From NCBI GenBank assembly GCA_016795565.1, contig JAEUGW010000010.1:1-64000 (forward strand): a stretch of 64,000 nucleotides of DNA, read 5' to 3'. Shown piece after piece: positions 16,027-25,043 of the stretch. A program made the position numbers and the translations under genes. This stretch comes from Opitutaceae bacterium (GTDB taxonomy: Bacteria; Verrucomicrobiota; Verrucomicrobiia; Opitutales; Opitutaceae). Each line of letters begins with the position of its first letter. Position 1 is the stretch's first letter. The notes beneath the pieces were generated by a model. The model worked only from the letters and a program-made list of their open reading frames with translations. It had not been told where the DNA came from and did no database searches.

Positions 16027-17874
16027 ATGAAGAACTTCTTCACTTCCTTTTTTGCCACGCTGGCGGCCCTGCTCGTTTTCCTGTTCGGCGGCGCCTTGAT
16101 CGTCATGCTGCTTTTCGGGGTCATGGTGGCCATGGGGGAGAAGAAGCCGGTGGCGGTTCAAAGCGGCTCCTACCTCGTGTTCGACCTGGCTGCGAACATT
16201 CAGGATGCGCCATCGCAGGTTGAGGGTTTGGAAGAGGTTATGGAGTTGTTCGGCGGTCGAGGCCAACGCCATATCCAGCTCCGCGAGGCCACCCGCGCGC
16301 TGGAGGCCGCGGCCAAGGACGATGCGATCAAGGGGCTCTACCTGACAGGCACGTTGCAGGCCCAGGGCTATGGTTCCGGCTTTGCCGCGCTGAAGGAAGT
16401 GCGCGAGGCGATCGAGGTGTTCAAGGCGTCGGGCAAGCCGGTGAAGGCCTACCTCGACTACGCGGGCACCCGCGAATTCTACCTCGGCTCGGTGGCCGAC
16501 GAGATCGTGCTCGATCCCTACGGCGCGGTGGTCATGCCCGGCTTGGCCTCACAACCGATGTTCTACACGGGAGCCTTCGAGAAATTTGGCATTGGCGTGC
16601 AGGTCACCCGGGTCGGCAAATACAAGAGTGCCGTCGAGCCTTTCACTCTCAAGCAGATGAGCCCGGAGAACCGCGCGCAGATCCAGAAGCTGCTCGACGA
16701 TGTGTGGGGCACGCTCACCACCTCCATTGAAGCCGCCCGCAAGCTTTCCCCCGGTGCCATCCAGCATGCGGTCGATAGCAAAGCACTCATCCGCGCGGAC
16801 GATGCCCTGAAGCTCAAACTGGTGGATCGCATCGCCTACCTTGACGAGGTGCTGGCCGAGTTGAAGACGGCGACCGGGCGGAAGGACTCCAGTCAACCCT
16901 TCCGCCAGGTGGCCTTGAAGGATTATGCCCGGCTTGTCTCCACCGGCGGCCTGGCCGCCAAGCGGCAGGGCGAGGGCAAGATCGAGGTGTCCGGCGCCAG
17001 CAAGGGCAAGATTGCCGTCGTTTACGCCGAGGGGGAAATTGTGGACGGCACCGGCAACGAGGACGGCTATGTCTATGGCGAGAAAACCTCGCGGATGCTC
17101 CGGCAGATCCGGCAGGACGACAGCGTCAGCGCGGTCGTGCTCCGGGTGAACAGCCCCGGCGGCAGTGTCACCGCTTCCGAGGCCATCCTGCGCGAGTTGC
17201 GCCTGATCAACCAGGACAAGCCCGTCATCGTCTCCATGGGCACCGTGGCCGCCTCCGGCGGCTACTGGATCGCCACGGCCTCCGATCGCATCTTTGCCGA
17301 GCCGACGACCATCACGGGCTCCATCGGGGTGTTCGGCATGTTCCTGAACTTCCAAGGCCTGGCGACCGAGAAACTGGGGCTGACCTTTGACACGGTGAAG
17401 ACCGGCAAGTTTGCCGACGCCGCCACCATCATCCGCCCGAAGACCGACGCCGAACTCGCCATCTTCCAGGATTCCGTGGACTGGGTCTATGACCAGTTCA
17501 TCTCCAAGGTCGCCGCTGCCCGGAAGCTCGACCGCAAGGTCGTCGAGGAGATCGCGCAGGGGCGCGTCTGGTCCGGGAGCGAGGCGCAGAAGCTTAAGCT
17601 CGTGGACGAACTCGGCGGGCTGGCCGATGCCATCAAGTTTGCCGCGGGCAAGGCAGAACTGGGCGACAATTTCCGCGTGACGGAGTATCCCCGCAAGAAG
17701 CAGTTTGCCGAGCAATTCACGGAGGCCTTGGAAGGACGCCACCGTGAACAGTCGCTCGGCGGGCCGGTCGGTTTGCTGATTCGCGAGGTGACCCGTGAAA
17801 TGGAGACCTTGGGCAGGTTCAACGATCCTCGGGGCCTCTATGCCCGGCTGCCCTTTGAATTGCGGCTCAATTGA
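16027..17874 (+). CDS. sppA: Signal peptide peptidase SppA, long (67K) type
   Basis: A 615-residue inner-membrane serine protease that degrades cleaved signal peptides. The ATG at 16027 is chosen because it directly precedes the membrane anchor (residues 8-36); an upstream in-frame ATG at 15970 adds an unrelated 19 residues. The two-domain long form is evident. The Ser/Lys dyad is intact: K200 in VGKYKSAVEPF and S410 in GTVAASGGYW. The second domain starts near residue 327 (GKIAVVYAEGEIV). sufT follows nine bases downstream. Confidence 0.95.
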   Translation: MKNFFTSFFATLAALLVFLFGGALIVMLLFGVMVAMGEKKPVAVQSGSYLVFDLAANIQDAPSQVEGLEEVMELFGGRGQRHIQLREATRALEAAAKDDAIKGLYLTGTLQAQGYGSGFAALKEVREAIEVFKASGKPVKAYLDYAGTREFYLGSVADEIVLDPYGAVVMPGLASQPMFYTGAFEKFGIGVQVTRVGKYKSAVEPFTLKQMSPENRAQIQKLLDDVWGTLTTSIEAARKLSPGAIQHAVDSKALIRADDALKLKLVDRIAYLDEVLAELKTATGRKDSSQPFRQVALKDYARLVSTGGLAAKRQGEGKIEVSGASKGKIAVVYAEGEIVDGTGNEDGYVYGEKTSRMLRQIRQDDSVSAVVLRVNSPGGSVTASEAILRELRLINQDKPVIVSMGTVAASGGYWIATASDRIFAEPTTITGSIGVFGMFLNFQGLATEKLGLTFDTVKTGKFADAATIIRPKTDAELAIFQDSVDWVYDQFISKVAAARKLDRKVVEEIAQGRVWSGSEAQKLKLVDELGGLADAIKFAAGKAELGDNFRVTEYPRKKQFAEQFTEALEGRHREQSLGGPVGLLIREVTREMETLGRFNDPRGLYARLPFELRLN

Positions 17875-17883
17875 CAATTTCCC

Positions 17884-18420
17884 ATGGCTCAGGACTACAC
17901 GCTCACCCAGGACTGCCCCGCGACCGTCATCCCGGCCGGCGACAGGGTCACCCTCAAGGCCGGCACCAGCGTCTTCATCACGCAGACCCTCGGCGGCAAT
18001 GTCACGGTGCGGACCGACGCCGGTTTGTTCCAGATCGCCGTCGCCGATACGGGTGCCATCGGTGGCTACCAAGCCAAGGCCGAGCAGCCCGCAGTCACCG
18101 CCACGGAATTCAGTGAAGAAGCTGTCTGGGCTGCGCTCAAGACCTGCTTCGACCCGGAAATCCCCGTCAATATCGTCGATCTCGGCCTGGTCTACGACCT
18201 CGCGGTCGAGAAGACGCCGGCCGGAAAACACATCCTCGAAGTGAAGATGACGCTCACGGCGCCGGGTTGCGGCATGGGTCCGGTCATAGCCGAGGACGCG
18301 CGCCAGAAGATCGCGAAGCTGCCCGATGTCGAATCCGCGAAGGTGCACATCGTCTGGGACCCGCAATGGGCGCCGCAGATGATTTCCGCTACGGGGCGGA
18401 AGGCGCTGGGGCTGGAATGA
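17884..18420 (+). CDS. sufT: Fe-S cluster maturation protein SufT (MIP18/DUF59 family)
   Basis: A 178-residue cytosolic protein. Residues 1-70 are the small N-terminal beta domain seen in SufT. Residues 80-178 are the MIP18/DUF59 domain with CFDPEIPVNIVDLGLVYD near 92 and TAPGCGMGPVIAEDAR near 128. The CFDPEIP motif is a strong marker. SufT is known to help carry or repair iron-sulfur clusters, but no suf genes lie nearby; it follows sppA closely. Confidence 0.92.
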   Translation: MAQDYTLTQDCPATVIPAGDRVTLKAGTSVFITQTLGGNVTVRTDAGLFQIAVADTGAIGGYQAKAEQPAVTATEFSEEAVWAALKTCFDPEIPVNIVDLGLVYDLAVEKTPAGKHILEVKMTLTAPGCGMGPVIAEDARQKIAKLPDVESAKVHIVWDPQWAPQMISATGRKALGLE

Positions 18421-19578
18421 TCAGGCGGTGATCGTATCCAGCGAGCAGCTCTCGACGGGCGTCTCGCAATTCGGGCGGGCGATGATCCCGGGGTAGGGCT
18501 CCGGAGCGAACAGTCTGGCGGGTTCGGCGAGCAGGTGCCGGTCGCAGACGGCGAACAATTCCGCCTCGGTCATGGCGCGGCGCATTTCGTGCAGGAAGCT
18601 GCCTTCGGCATCCACGCTCTGGCCGACGAAGTTCAGGTATTTCTTCATCTTGGCGACGTGCGCGGCTTCCGGCACGCCCGGGGCCAGGGTTTCGCGGTAG
18701 AGGCGACTGACGTATTCGCGGACGTCCGCGAGCGTGGGCTGGAAGATTTTTGGAGGGCTGGTCTCCTGACCAGCCGCCGTCGCCGAGCCTATGGCGCCCA
18801 AGGCCGCGGTCGGTCTGGAGACCGACCCTCCAGTAAACCATTCCCGGCATTGGCGGAATATCCACGGATTGCGGATGGCGTGGCGGCCGATCATCACGCC
18901 GGCGGCACCGGTCTCCTTGAGCACGGCGGCGGCCTTGGCGGCGGAGGTGATGTTGCCGTTGGCGAGCACCGGGCAGCGGACGGTGCGCGCGGCGACGCCG
19001 ATGAAATCGTAGTGCACATCGCTCCGGTAACCTTCCTTGACCGTGCGGCCATGGACGCTGAGCAGATCAACGCCGTGCTGGTTGATGAGGCCGAGGACGC
19101 GCTCGTAGTTTTCCGTCGAGTCAAAGCCGATGCGCATCTTCACCGTGAAAAGCCCGGGGCAGGCGTCGCGCAGCGCACCGAGGAGTTCGTCGATCTTGGC
19201 CGGGTCGCGCAAGAGGCCGCCGCCGACGTTCTTCTTGTAGATCTTGGGCGCCGGGCAGCCCATGTTGAGGTCGATGCCGGCGATGGGATAATTCAGCAGC
19301 TCCTTCACGGTGCGGACCATGTGGCTGATTTCCTCGCCGATGAGCTGTGCAAAGACCGGGCGCCCGGTCCGGTTCTCGACGATGGAGCGGACGATGTGTT
19401 TCTCCGGGCGTGACTGGGCATGGACGCGAAAGAACTCCGTGAAAAAATAATCCGGCGCGCCGTAGTGCGCGACGACCCGCATGAATGGCAGGTCGGTGAC
19501 GTCCTGCATCGGCGCCAGGGCGGTGAGCGGCTGGCCAGTGTGAGTGCCAGCCGGCAGTGGGCGGGCCGGCGCAGTCAC
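18421..19578 (-). CDS. dus: tRNA-dihydrouridine synthase with in-frame repeat insertion
   Basis: A 385-residue flavoenzyme that reduces uridine to dihydrouridine in tRNA. Motifs include ALAPMQDVTDLPFM at the N-terminus, DLNMGCPAPKIYKKNVGGGLL with the catalytic cysteine, KMRIGFD, SVHGRTVKEGY and VLANGNI. Start is GTG at 19578, which shares bases with the stop of the upstream gene (GTGA), so translation is coupled. Residues about 249-276 (SVSRPTAAL...GQETSPPK) do not fit the family and are encoded by an intergenic-type inverted repeat (18751-18832). The frame is kept, so the enzyme is probably still made. Confidence 0.93.
   Translation of the reverse strand: MTAPARPLPAGTHTGQPLTALAPMQDVTDLPFMRVVAHYGAPDYFFTEFFRVHAQSRPEKHIVRSIVENRTGRPVFAQLIGEEISHMVRTVKELLNYPIAGIDLNMGCPAPKIYKKNVGGGLLRDPAKIDELLGALRDACPGLFTVKMRIGFDSTENYERVLGLINQHGVDLLSVHGRTVKEGYRSDVHYDFIGVAARTVRCPVLANGNITSAAKAAAVLKETGAAGVMIGRHAIRNPWIFRQCREWFTGGSVSRPTAALGAIGSATAAGQETSPPKIFQPTLADVREYVSRLYRETLAPGVPEAAHVAKMKKYLNFVGQSVDAEGSFLHEMRRAMTEAELFAVCDRHLLAEPARLFAPEPYPGIIARPNCETPVESCSLDTITA
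18751..18832. repeat. Inverted repeat (tggaggg...ccctcca) inside dus
   Basis: Outer arms tggagggctggtctcc and ggagaccgaccctcca are near reverse complements. The same family lies between genes at 36493-36544 (tggagggtcggcctcc...ccggccctcca). Inside dus it codes about 27 extra residues in frame. Confidence 0.75.
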
Positions 19579-20045
19579 TGGTCGCCCTCGTCCTTGGGCT
19601 CTTCTTTCTGTTGCTTGAGGACGCGCTCGAGGATCTCGGACATGTCCTCGACCAAGTCGAAGACCTTGCGGGCGACGAAAATCGGCCGCTTCTGCTGGAG
19701 GGCGAGGACGATGGAGTCGCTGGGGCGGGCGTCGAGCTCGAGGAACTTGCGGCCGAGCTCGTTCTGCATGTGCAGGATGATGCGGGCGAAATAGGTGCCG
19801 TCGTTGACGTCGTTGATGATGATGCGTTCGAGGCTGATTTCGAAACCCATCAGGAGGTGGCCGATGAGGTCGTGGGTGAGCGGCCGCTCCTTTTTGACTC
19901 CATTGATCGTCATCGAAATGGCGCTGCCGACGCTGGGGTCCACATAGATGACGAAACTCTTGTCATCGTTGCCCAGGAACACGGCACAGCCGTTGGCCGT
20001 GGGCATGAGGCCTTTGATGGAGACTTCGACTAGGTCGGCGGGCAT
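19575..20045 (-). CDS. Bifunctional nuclease family protein (DUF151)
   Basis: A 156-residue protein. The ATG at 20045 gives MPADLVEVSIKGLMPTANGC, typical for the family; the frame upstream overlaps a repeat. Core segments are AVFLGNDDKSFVIYVDPSVG, HDLIGHLLMGFE and LDARPSDSIVLAL, the last being the family signature. Members have been reported with RNase/DNase activity and with roles in signalling. The acidic C-terminus follows a helical segment. It is co-translated with dus. Confidence 0.9.
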   Translation of the reverse strand: MPADLVEVSIKGLMPTANGCAVFLGNDDKSFVIYVDPSVGSAISMTINGVKKERPLTHDLIGHLLMGFEISLERIIINDVNDGTYFARIILHMQNELGRKFLELDARPSDSIVLALQQKRPIFVARKVFDLVEDMSEILERVLKQQKEEPKDEGDQ

Positions 20046-20092
20046 GGCGGAAAGGTGGTGTTCACGGGGAAAAGTGCAAGTTTGCCGCAGAA

Positions 20093-20116
20093 CGGCGGTC
20101 ATAGACCGCCGCTACA
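20093..20116. repeat. Half copy of gtagcggcggtc repeat
   Basis: The sequence cggcggtcatagaccgccgc plus taca equals the right arm of the hairpins at 4781-4851, 41793-41853 and 58503-58554. It forms its own short palindrome and lies between lpxI and the DUF151 gene. Confidence 0.7.
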
Positions 20117-20122
20117 GGGACT

Positions 20123-20959
20123 TCAGAAACCGTGGAGGGTGATGCCCCAGGACTTGGCCTGCTTGAGGACGGCTGGCTTGTCCAAGATGATGACCTTGCC
20201 AGCCTCGAGCGCGGCGGCGGACAGGCCGGCGGCGTGCATGGTCTCAAGAGTTCGCAAACCGAACACGGGGACGTCGAAGCGGAAATCCTGCCTGGGCTTT
20301 ACGGTCTTCACGAAAAGCGTCTCGTCGGTCTTGAAGGTGCCGGCGCGGCGGAGCATGTCGTCGGTGCCCTCGAAGGCCTCGACCGCCAGGACGGTGCCCT
20401 TGCGGACGACGCAGCCCTGACCGATGTCAAGGCGGGCGATCTCGCGGGCGATGGTGATGCCGTGTTGGACGTATTCCGCGTCGAGGGCAAGTTTGCCGGT
20501 CATCGCACCGGCGGTGGCGAGTTGGTCGTCGATGAAAGCGCGTGCGTCGAGCAGAGTGACGCCGAGTTTTTCTATCTCCTCGGCGATGGCCCCGAAGATG
20601 GTCTCGGCATTGCGGCGCTTGAGTTTGAAGAGAATGGCGGCGGCCTTGAGGTCGGGGGTGAGACCGTGGAAGAGCTTCTTGGGCTTCACCTGGCCGGCCA
20701 TGAGGGCGTAGCCGGCACCGAAGGCCTTGAGGGTATCGAGCATCTTGCCGACTTGGCCAACATTCAGGGTGACGCGCTCCGTTTCGGGGAAGGAGGCGAC
20801 GAGTGACGGCTCGGTCTCGTCGTCCATGGCAATGAGCCGCAGGGGCACGCCGGCGGCCCGGATGGCGGCGGCAGTGATGACGGGATAGGTGCCACGGCCA
20901 GCTATGAGGGCAACGGGGCGCTGGGCATCAAAATCCCTGGGCAGGAAGGCGGAAGGCAT
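20123..20959 (-). CDS. lpxI: UDP-2,3-diacylglucosamine pyrophosphatase LpxI
   Basis: A 278-residue lipid A enzyme (DUF1009 family) that forms lipid X from UDP-diacylglucosamine. I chose ATG 20959 (MPSAFLPRDFDAQRPVALIA). N-terminal GRGTYPVITAAAIRAAG and the middle VGQVGKMLDTLKAFGA, KPKKLF and LDARAFIDD match the family, as does GQGCVVRKGTVLAVEAFEGTD. It replaces LpxH in many lineages and supports a lipid A-producing outer membrane. It lies downstream of the EPS operon but behind a terminator. Confidence 0.93.
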   Translation of the reverse strand: MPSAFLPRDFDAQRPVALIAGRGTYPVITAAAIRAAGVPLRLIAMDDETEPSLVASFPETERVTLNVGQVGKMLDTLKAFGAGYALMAGQVKPKKLFHGLTPDLKAAAILFKLKRRNAETIFGAIAEEIEKLGVTLLDARAFIDDQLATAGAMTGKLALDAEYVQHGITIAREIARLDIGQGCVVRKGTVLAVEAFEGTDDMLRRAGTFKTDETLFVKTVKPRQDFRFDVPVFGLRTLETMHAAGLSAAALEAGKVIILDKPAVLKQAKSWGITLHGF

Positions 20960-21041
20960 TGGACGGAAGATGGCGGAGCCGTGTGGCGCCTGCAACCATC
21001 CTTCGCCAAGGGTGCGGATAACAGATTCAGGCGGCAGAATG

Positions 21042-21069
21042 AAAACCGCCCCGCTGAAGGGCGGGGCGG
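21042..21069 (-). terminator. Rho-independent terminator of EPS operon
   Basis: On the minus strand: stem ccgccccg / cggggcgg with an eight-base loop followed by TTTTC. It is located eight bases past the stop codon of the tyrosine kinase gene. Confidence 0.85.
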
Positions 21070-21076
21070 AGAGCAG

Positions 21077-23260
21077 TTACGACTGGGAGCCGTAGTATTT
21101 CTTGTAGCTCCGGTAGTAGCGATAGTTCGAGTAATACTCGATACGTCGGGCCGAGAGGCCGTTGAGCACGATCCCGAGCAGCTCGTTTTTGCTCTCCCTG
21201 AGTTGCTTGATGTAGAGGCGGATGTGCTTGCGATAGGCGCGATTGAAGCGGCAGACGTAGATGACCTCGTCGGTGCGTTCGGCGATGAGCAGCGAGTCGG
21301 TGACGGCTCCCATCGGCGGCGAGTCCACGACGATGAGATCGAAGTGCTGCTTCATGCTCTCGATGAACTGGCCGAAAACAGGGGTCTCCAACAGTTCGGT
21401 CGGACTCTTGGAGCGACCGCCGGAGCGGAGCAGGTAGAGATTTTCGTCCACCTTGGTGAAGCCGAGGGCGGCATCGGTGAAGGGATCCGCGGGGATCTTG
21501 GCTCCGGCCTCGAACCAGGCGATAAGACCGGCCTCATTGGTGAGCTTGAAATGGCGGTGCAGCATCGGGCGCCGCATGTCGCAGTCCATGAGCAGCACCT
21601 TCTTGCCGTGGCGGGCAAATGAGGCGGCGAGGTTGCAACTGATCATCGTCTTGCCTTCGCCGGGGATGGTGCTGGTGACGAGAACGGCCTTGGGGAAGTC
21701 CAGCTTCGACTGGATTTTGACGGCGCTGTAGACGCTCAGGAACGCCTCGGAGCCGGGCGAGGTGCGGTTGCTGTTGACCAGGGAATGCTTCTCGGTGTCG
21801 GGCACGTCGGCGAGTTCGGGGATGATGCCGAGCAGGTGGGCCCCGATGAAGCCTTCGACGTCCCAGGCGCTCTTCACGCGGTCGTCGAGAAAACTGAGGC
21901 CGATGGCGACGCCGGCAAAAACAACCAGACCCAGGAAAAAACTGGTCTTGATGATATTGCGAAGCACCGGGGTGTAGGGGCTGCCGGGGATTTGCGCCGG
22001 GTCGAGCGGCTTGACCGGGATGTTTTCCAGATTCTTGGACGTGGTGACCTGATTCAGGCGGTTCAGGATCTCGACGTAGTTGTTCTTGGCGACCGTGGCC
22101 TGATTCTCGAGGCTCTTGAAGTCCACCGAGAGATCGCCGAGGCGCAGGTTGTCCTTCTCGGCGGCCTGGTATTCCTTGGCGTAGGAGGCCTCGGTGTCCT
22201 TCAGCTTCGCGTATTGGGTGCGCAGGTCGGAAATGGACTGCTCGATGTTCTGGTTGATCTGGGCGGTGACGATGTCGATGGAGTTGGCCAACTCGACCAT
22301 CTTGGGGTGCCGTTCCAAATAGCGCTCGCTGAGGATGGCCTGGGTCTTGTTCAGGTCGGCGAGTTGGGACTTCAGCTGCGGGATGCTGCCGTAGGCCGAG
22401 ATGTAGCCAATCTCGAGGAGATTGGCGGGATTCTCCCGTTGCATTTTCTCGATCTGGCCGAGCAGAGTCTCGACATCGAGACGGGCGAGCCGCGCGGTGG
22501 TGAGGGTGGCATTCACCGTGCGGAGGCGCTCGCCGACGATGTTCATGCTGTTGTCGAGGGAGACGAGGTTGTGCTTGCGGCGGTAGTCCTGAAGTTTGGC
22601 CTCGGCGGCTTCGGACTCCTGCTGCAGTTCGCGCGCGCGACTCCGGAGATAGTCCACGGCGAACTCATTTTTGCCGCCGACGTTTTCCATGAGATAGCGC
22701 ATGAACTGGTCAACATAGCGGTTGGCCAGAAGGGCGGCGGCTTCGGGGTCGCGGTGGGTAACGGTGATGGTGATAAGGTAGCTGAGGCGGATGGACTCGC
22801 GCGAGAGGTTGCCCATGATGCCGCCAATGGGCGGAGGATTGGCTCCGGGCTGAAGCTCGGCGAGATAGGGACGCTGGAGGATTTTGATCTCATCGGGCGT
22901 CAGCGATTGTGCCACCATGGTGCGCAGGCGGGCGCTGGTCAGAATCTGGAGATAGGTGTTCAGGTCGATGTCCGAGCGGACGGTGGTGTCCACCACCTGC
23001 TCGTTTTGGACAACGCGCTCCGGGCGCTCGAACTGCATGCTGGCCGTGCTGGAATACATGGGCGTCTCCTGCGCCTTGTAATAGCCGAAGGAGAGGGCGA
23101 CCAGCAGGGCCACCGGCAGGGCGATCCAGAGACGTTCCCTCAGGATAATGTAATAATCGCGCAGCGAGCGCCGCTCGGCGACCTGACTGTCGTTCCCATG
23201 GAGCGACTGGCCGGCGGATTTGGCGGGGGCAGTCGTGGGGAGCGGGTCGAGGGAGGACAT
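21077..23260 (-). CDS. wzc: Polysaccharide co-polymerase and tyrosine autokinase (Wzc type)
   Basis: A 727-residue inner-membrane protein controlling exopolysaccharide assembly. Residues 30-50 and about 425-450 are membrane helices; between them lies a long coiled-coil Wzz domain. The C-terminal BY-kinase domain has Walker A STIPGEGKTM with K537, Walker A' VLLMDCDMRRP and Walker B LIVVDSPP. The tail holds eight tyrosines in the last 20 residues (EYYSNYRYYRSYKKYYG), the cluster that is autophosphorylated. It follows the export protein by three bases in a four-gene operon. Confidence 0.95.
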   Translation of the reverse strand: MSSLDPLPTTAPAKSAGQSLHGNDSQVAERRSLRDYYIILRERLWIALPVALLVALSFGYYKAQETPMYSSTASMQFERPERVVQNEQVVDTTVRSDIDLNTYLQILTSARLRTMVAQSLTPDEIKILQRPYLAELQPGANPPPIGGIMGNLSRESIRLSYLITITVTHRDPEAAALLANRYVDQFMRYLMENVGGKNEFAVDYLRSRARELQQESEAAEAKLQDYRRKHNLVSLDNSMNIVGERLRTVNATLTTARLARLDVETLLGQIEKMQRENPANLLEIGYISAYGSIPQLKSQLADLNKTQAILSERYLERHPKMVELANSIDIVTAQINQNIEQSISDLRTQYAKLKDTEASYAKEYQAAEKDNLRLGDLSVDFKSLENQATVAKNNYVEILNRLNQVTTSKNLENIPVKPLDPAQIPGSPYTPVLRNIIKTSFFLGLVVFAGVAIGLSFLDDRVKSAWDVEGFIGAHLLGIIPELADVPDTEKHSLVNSNRTSPGSEAFLSVYSAVKIQSKLDFPKAVLVTSTIPGEGKTMISCNLAASFARHGKKVLLMDCDMRRPMLHRHFKLTNEAGLIAWFEAGAKIPADPFTDAALGFTKVDENLYLLRSGGRSKSPTELLETPVFGQFIESMKQHFDLIVVDSPPMGAVTDSLLIAERTDEVIYVCRFNRAYRKHIRLYIKQLRESKNELLGIVLNGLSARRIEYYSNYRYYRSYKKYYGSQS

Positions 23261-23263
23261 GGA

Positions 23264-23887
23264 TCAAATGAGGCGTTCGGGCACGTAGACGTTATCGCCC
23301 GGCAGGAGCACCAGGGAGCTGTCGTCCGCCTTGGTGTCCTTCTTGCCCTTGATGACGCTGTCCACATCGATCGTGAAGACTTTTTTGGTGCCGTCGGGAA
23401 GGATGCGCGTGACGGTGACGGCGGTGCCTTTGCCGATATCGGTGATGCCGCCCGCCTTGGTGACGAGTTCGACGACCGTCAGGGTGGACTCGATCGGCAG
23501 GGCATAGCGCGATGGATTGCGGATGGCACCGGAGATGGACACCTCGCGGGGGGCATATTCCTCGACGCTGATGGTGACCTGGGGATTGCGCAGGAAGCGG
23601 CCGTCCTTGTAGGCGTTCTCAATGGCAGCTTGGGCTTCGATGACGGTCAGGCCTCCGATGACGATCTCGCCGAGCAGAGGCATGTTGACCCGGCCGCGGG
23701 CATCAATGCGCGTGAGGCTCGTCAGGTCCTCCTCCTGATAGACCACAATGCGCACGCGGTCGGCGAGGCCGAGGGTGTGGATGTAGTTCTTCTTGCCGAC
23801 CTTGTCGGTGGCCTGGCCATGGGCTTGCAGGCCGGAACCGAGCAGCAGAATGCAGAGGAGGAAAGGCAGGAGTGTGACGGAGCGCAT
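23264..23887 (-). CDS. Polysaccharide export protein (Wza-like, PES and SLBB domains)
   Basis: A 207-residue periplasmic or outer-membrane protein. It has a signal peptide (cleavage near HGQA) but no lipobox, and it is short. The PES domain is at about 38-120 (GLADRVRIVVYQEEDLTS, GRVNMPLLGEI) and one SLBB domain at about 121-205 (VSISGAIRNPSRYAL, VLLPGDNVYV). Unlike Wza of E. coli it lacks a C-terminal amphipathic helix for crossing the outer membrane. The neighbouring beta-barrel gene may supply the pore. Confidence 0.92.
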   Translation of the reverse strand: MRSVTLLPFLLCILLLGSGLQAHGQATDKVGKKNYIHTLGLADRVRIVVYQEEDLTSLTRIDARGRVNMPLLGEIVIGGLTVIEAQAAIENAYKDGRFLRNPQVTISVEEYAPREVSISGAIRNPSRYALPIESTLTVVELVTKAGGITDIGKGTAVTVTRILPDGTKKVFTIDVDSVIKGKKDTKADDSSLVLLPGDNVYVPERLI

Positions 23888-23895
23888 GGTAAAAT

Positions 23896-25026
23896 TCAGA
23901 AGCGACTGGCGATATCAAAGGCAATCCCGTTGCGGGTGAAATCAGAAAAGGCGAACGTGGACCAGTTGTGGAAGTAGGTGTAGGTGACGCCGGCTTGGAA
24001 GTGTTCGTTCATTTTGTAGCGGAGGCCGGCATCCCAGCTGAAAAAGGTGTCGCGGCGAACGGGTGGGGGCGTGCCAAGAAAGTTGTTTCGACCGTAAGAT
24101 ACCCCGGCAAGGATCTCGAACTGGCGGTTGATGGCGTAGTTGGCGCGGAGTGTCGCGGTGGTGGAATCGACCGAGACGCCAGTGGCAATGGTGTTGAAAT
24201 CACGGGTGAGGGTGCCGGTAAGATTGAGCTTCCGGGTAACGGGCCAGCCGATCGCGGCCAGGGCGTTGATATGCGTGAAAGTCTGGGCGTGGCTGACGTC
24301 GCGGATCTGGTAGCCGAGACGCACGGTGCCGTTGAGCTTGGCAAACAGTCCGCCGGTGGCCCCGACATTGAACCAATGATCGACGGTGTCGTCGCCAATG
24401 GAGGTCTGGGAAACGCGAATGCGATAGCCGCCGACCAAATCGAGTTTGGAGGTGTAAACGTAGAAGATGTCGAGGGACTGGGTGTAATCCCGGTAGTTGG
24501 CCAGCGTGGCGGTCTCCACATAGCGGCGGCGCAGGTAGCCGGTCTGGGAAGTGAAGTAGTATCTGTCGTTGACGGGATACTTGAGGCTGAGGCCGACCGG
24601 GAAATTCCAGGAGTTGGTGCGCAGGTTGACGGAGCTGTCGGCCCGGCTCTCCCGGTAGGCGCTTACGGTGAAAGCTCCGGTGGTGCGCCCGGAGGTTTTG
24701 TTGAGTTCGAGACGGAAACTTGGGTCGAAAGAATTCTGGTCCGAAAACTGCCCGTAGTCGGAGTAGCTGAGGGTGGCGGTGGCGTTGACCGCGATCACGC
24801 CGGCCCGGCGCTTCAGCTCAACTCCCACGGCCGCGCTGGTCGTGTAGTCGCCACGGTCGGTCGCATCGGAGAAGATGTTTGAATCATAGCCGAAGGTGAC
24901 ACTGCCGAAGACAAAGAGCTGGTTGCGGGAACCATCGACATTGATCAGGGCACGGGCAGGGGAGAGGCCAAGGAGGAGCGCACCGGAGGCAAGCAGGCTT
25001 TTTTTGGCGAATCTGTGAAAAATCAC
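23896..25026 (-). CDS. Outer-membrane beta-barrel protein of EPS operon
   Basis: A 376-residue protein with a signal peptide (MIFHRFAKKSLLASGALLLG, cleavage near ARA) and a mature chain of alternating beta strands (for example GSVTFGYDSNIFSDATDRGD, YYFTSQTGYLRRRY). It ends in Phe (FDIASRF), the usual outer-membrane protein C-terminus. It resembles EpsL-like or Wzp-like barrels found in exosortase/EPS loci. It lies between the FecR-like gene and the Wza-like gene, so it probably forms the exit pore for the polymer. Confidence 0.85.
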   Translation of the reverse strand: MIFHRFAKKSLLASGALLLGLSPARALINVDGSRNQLFVFGSVTFGYDSNIFSDATDRGDYTTSAAVGVELKRRAGVIAVNATATLSYSDYGQFSDQNSFDPSFRLELNKTSGRTTGAFTVSAYRESRADSSVNLRTNSWNFPVGLSLKYPVNDRYYFTSQTGYLRRRYVETATLANYRDYTQSLDIFYVYTSKLDLVGGYRIRVSQTSIGDDTVDHWFNVGATGGLFAKLNGTVRLGYQIRDVSHAQTFTHINALAAIGWPVTRKLNLTGTLTRDFNTIATGVSVDSTTATLRANYAINRQFEILAGVSYGRNNFLGTPPPVRRDTFFSWDAGLRYKMNEHFQAGVTYTYFHNWSTFAFSDFTRNGIAFDIASRF

Positions 25027-25043
25027 GGCTGGTGGCGGAAGGT

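Noticed and set aside
21785..23977. A 730-codon open frame on the plus strand
   Set aside because: It is the complement of the tyrosine kinase and export genes, whose motifs are complete; high GC makes long antisense frames.
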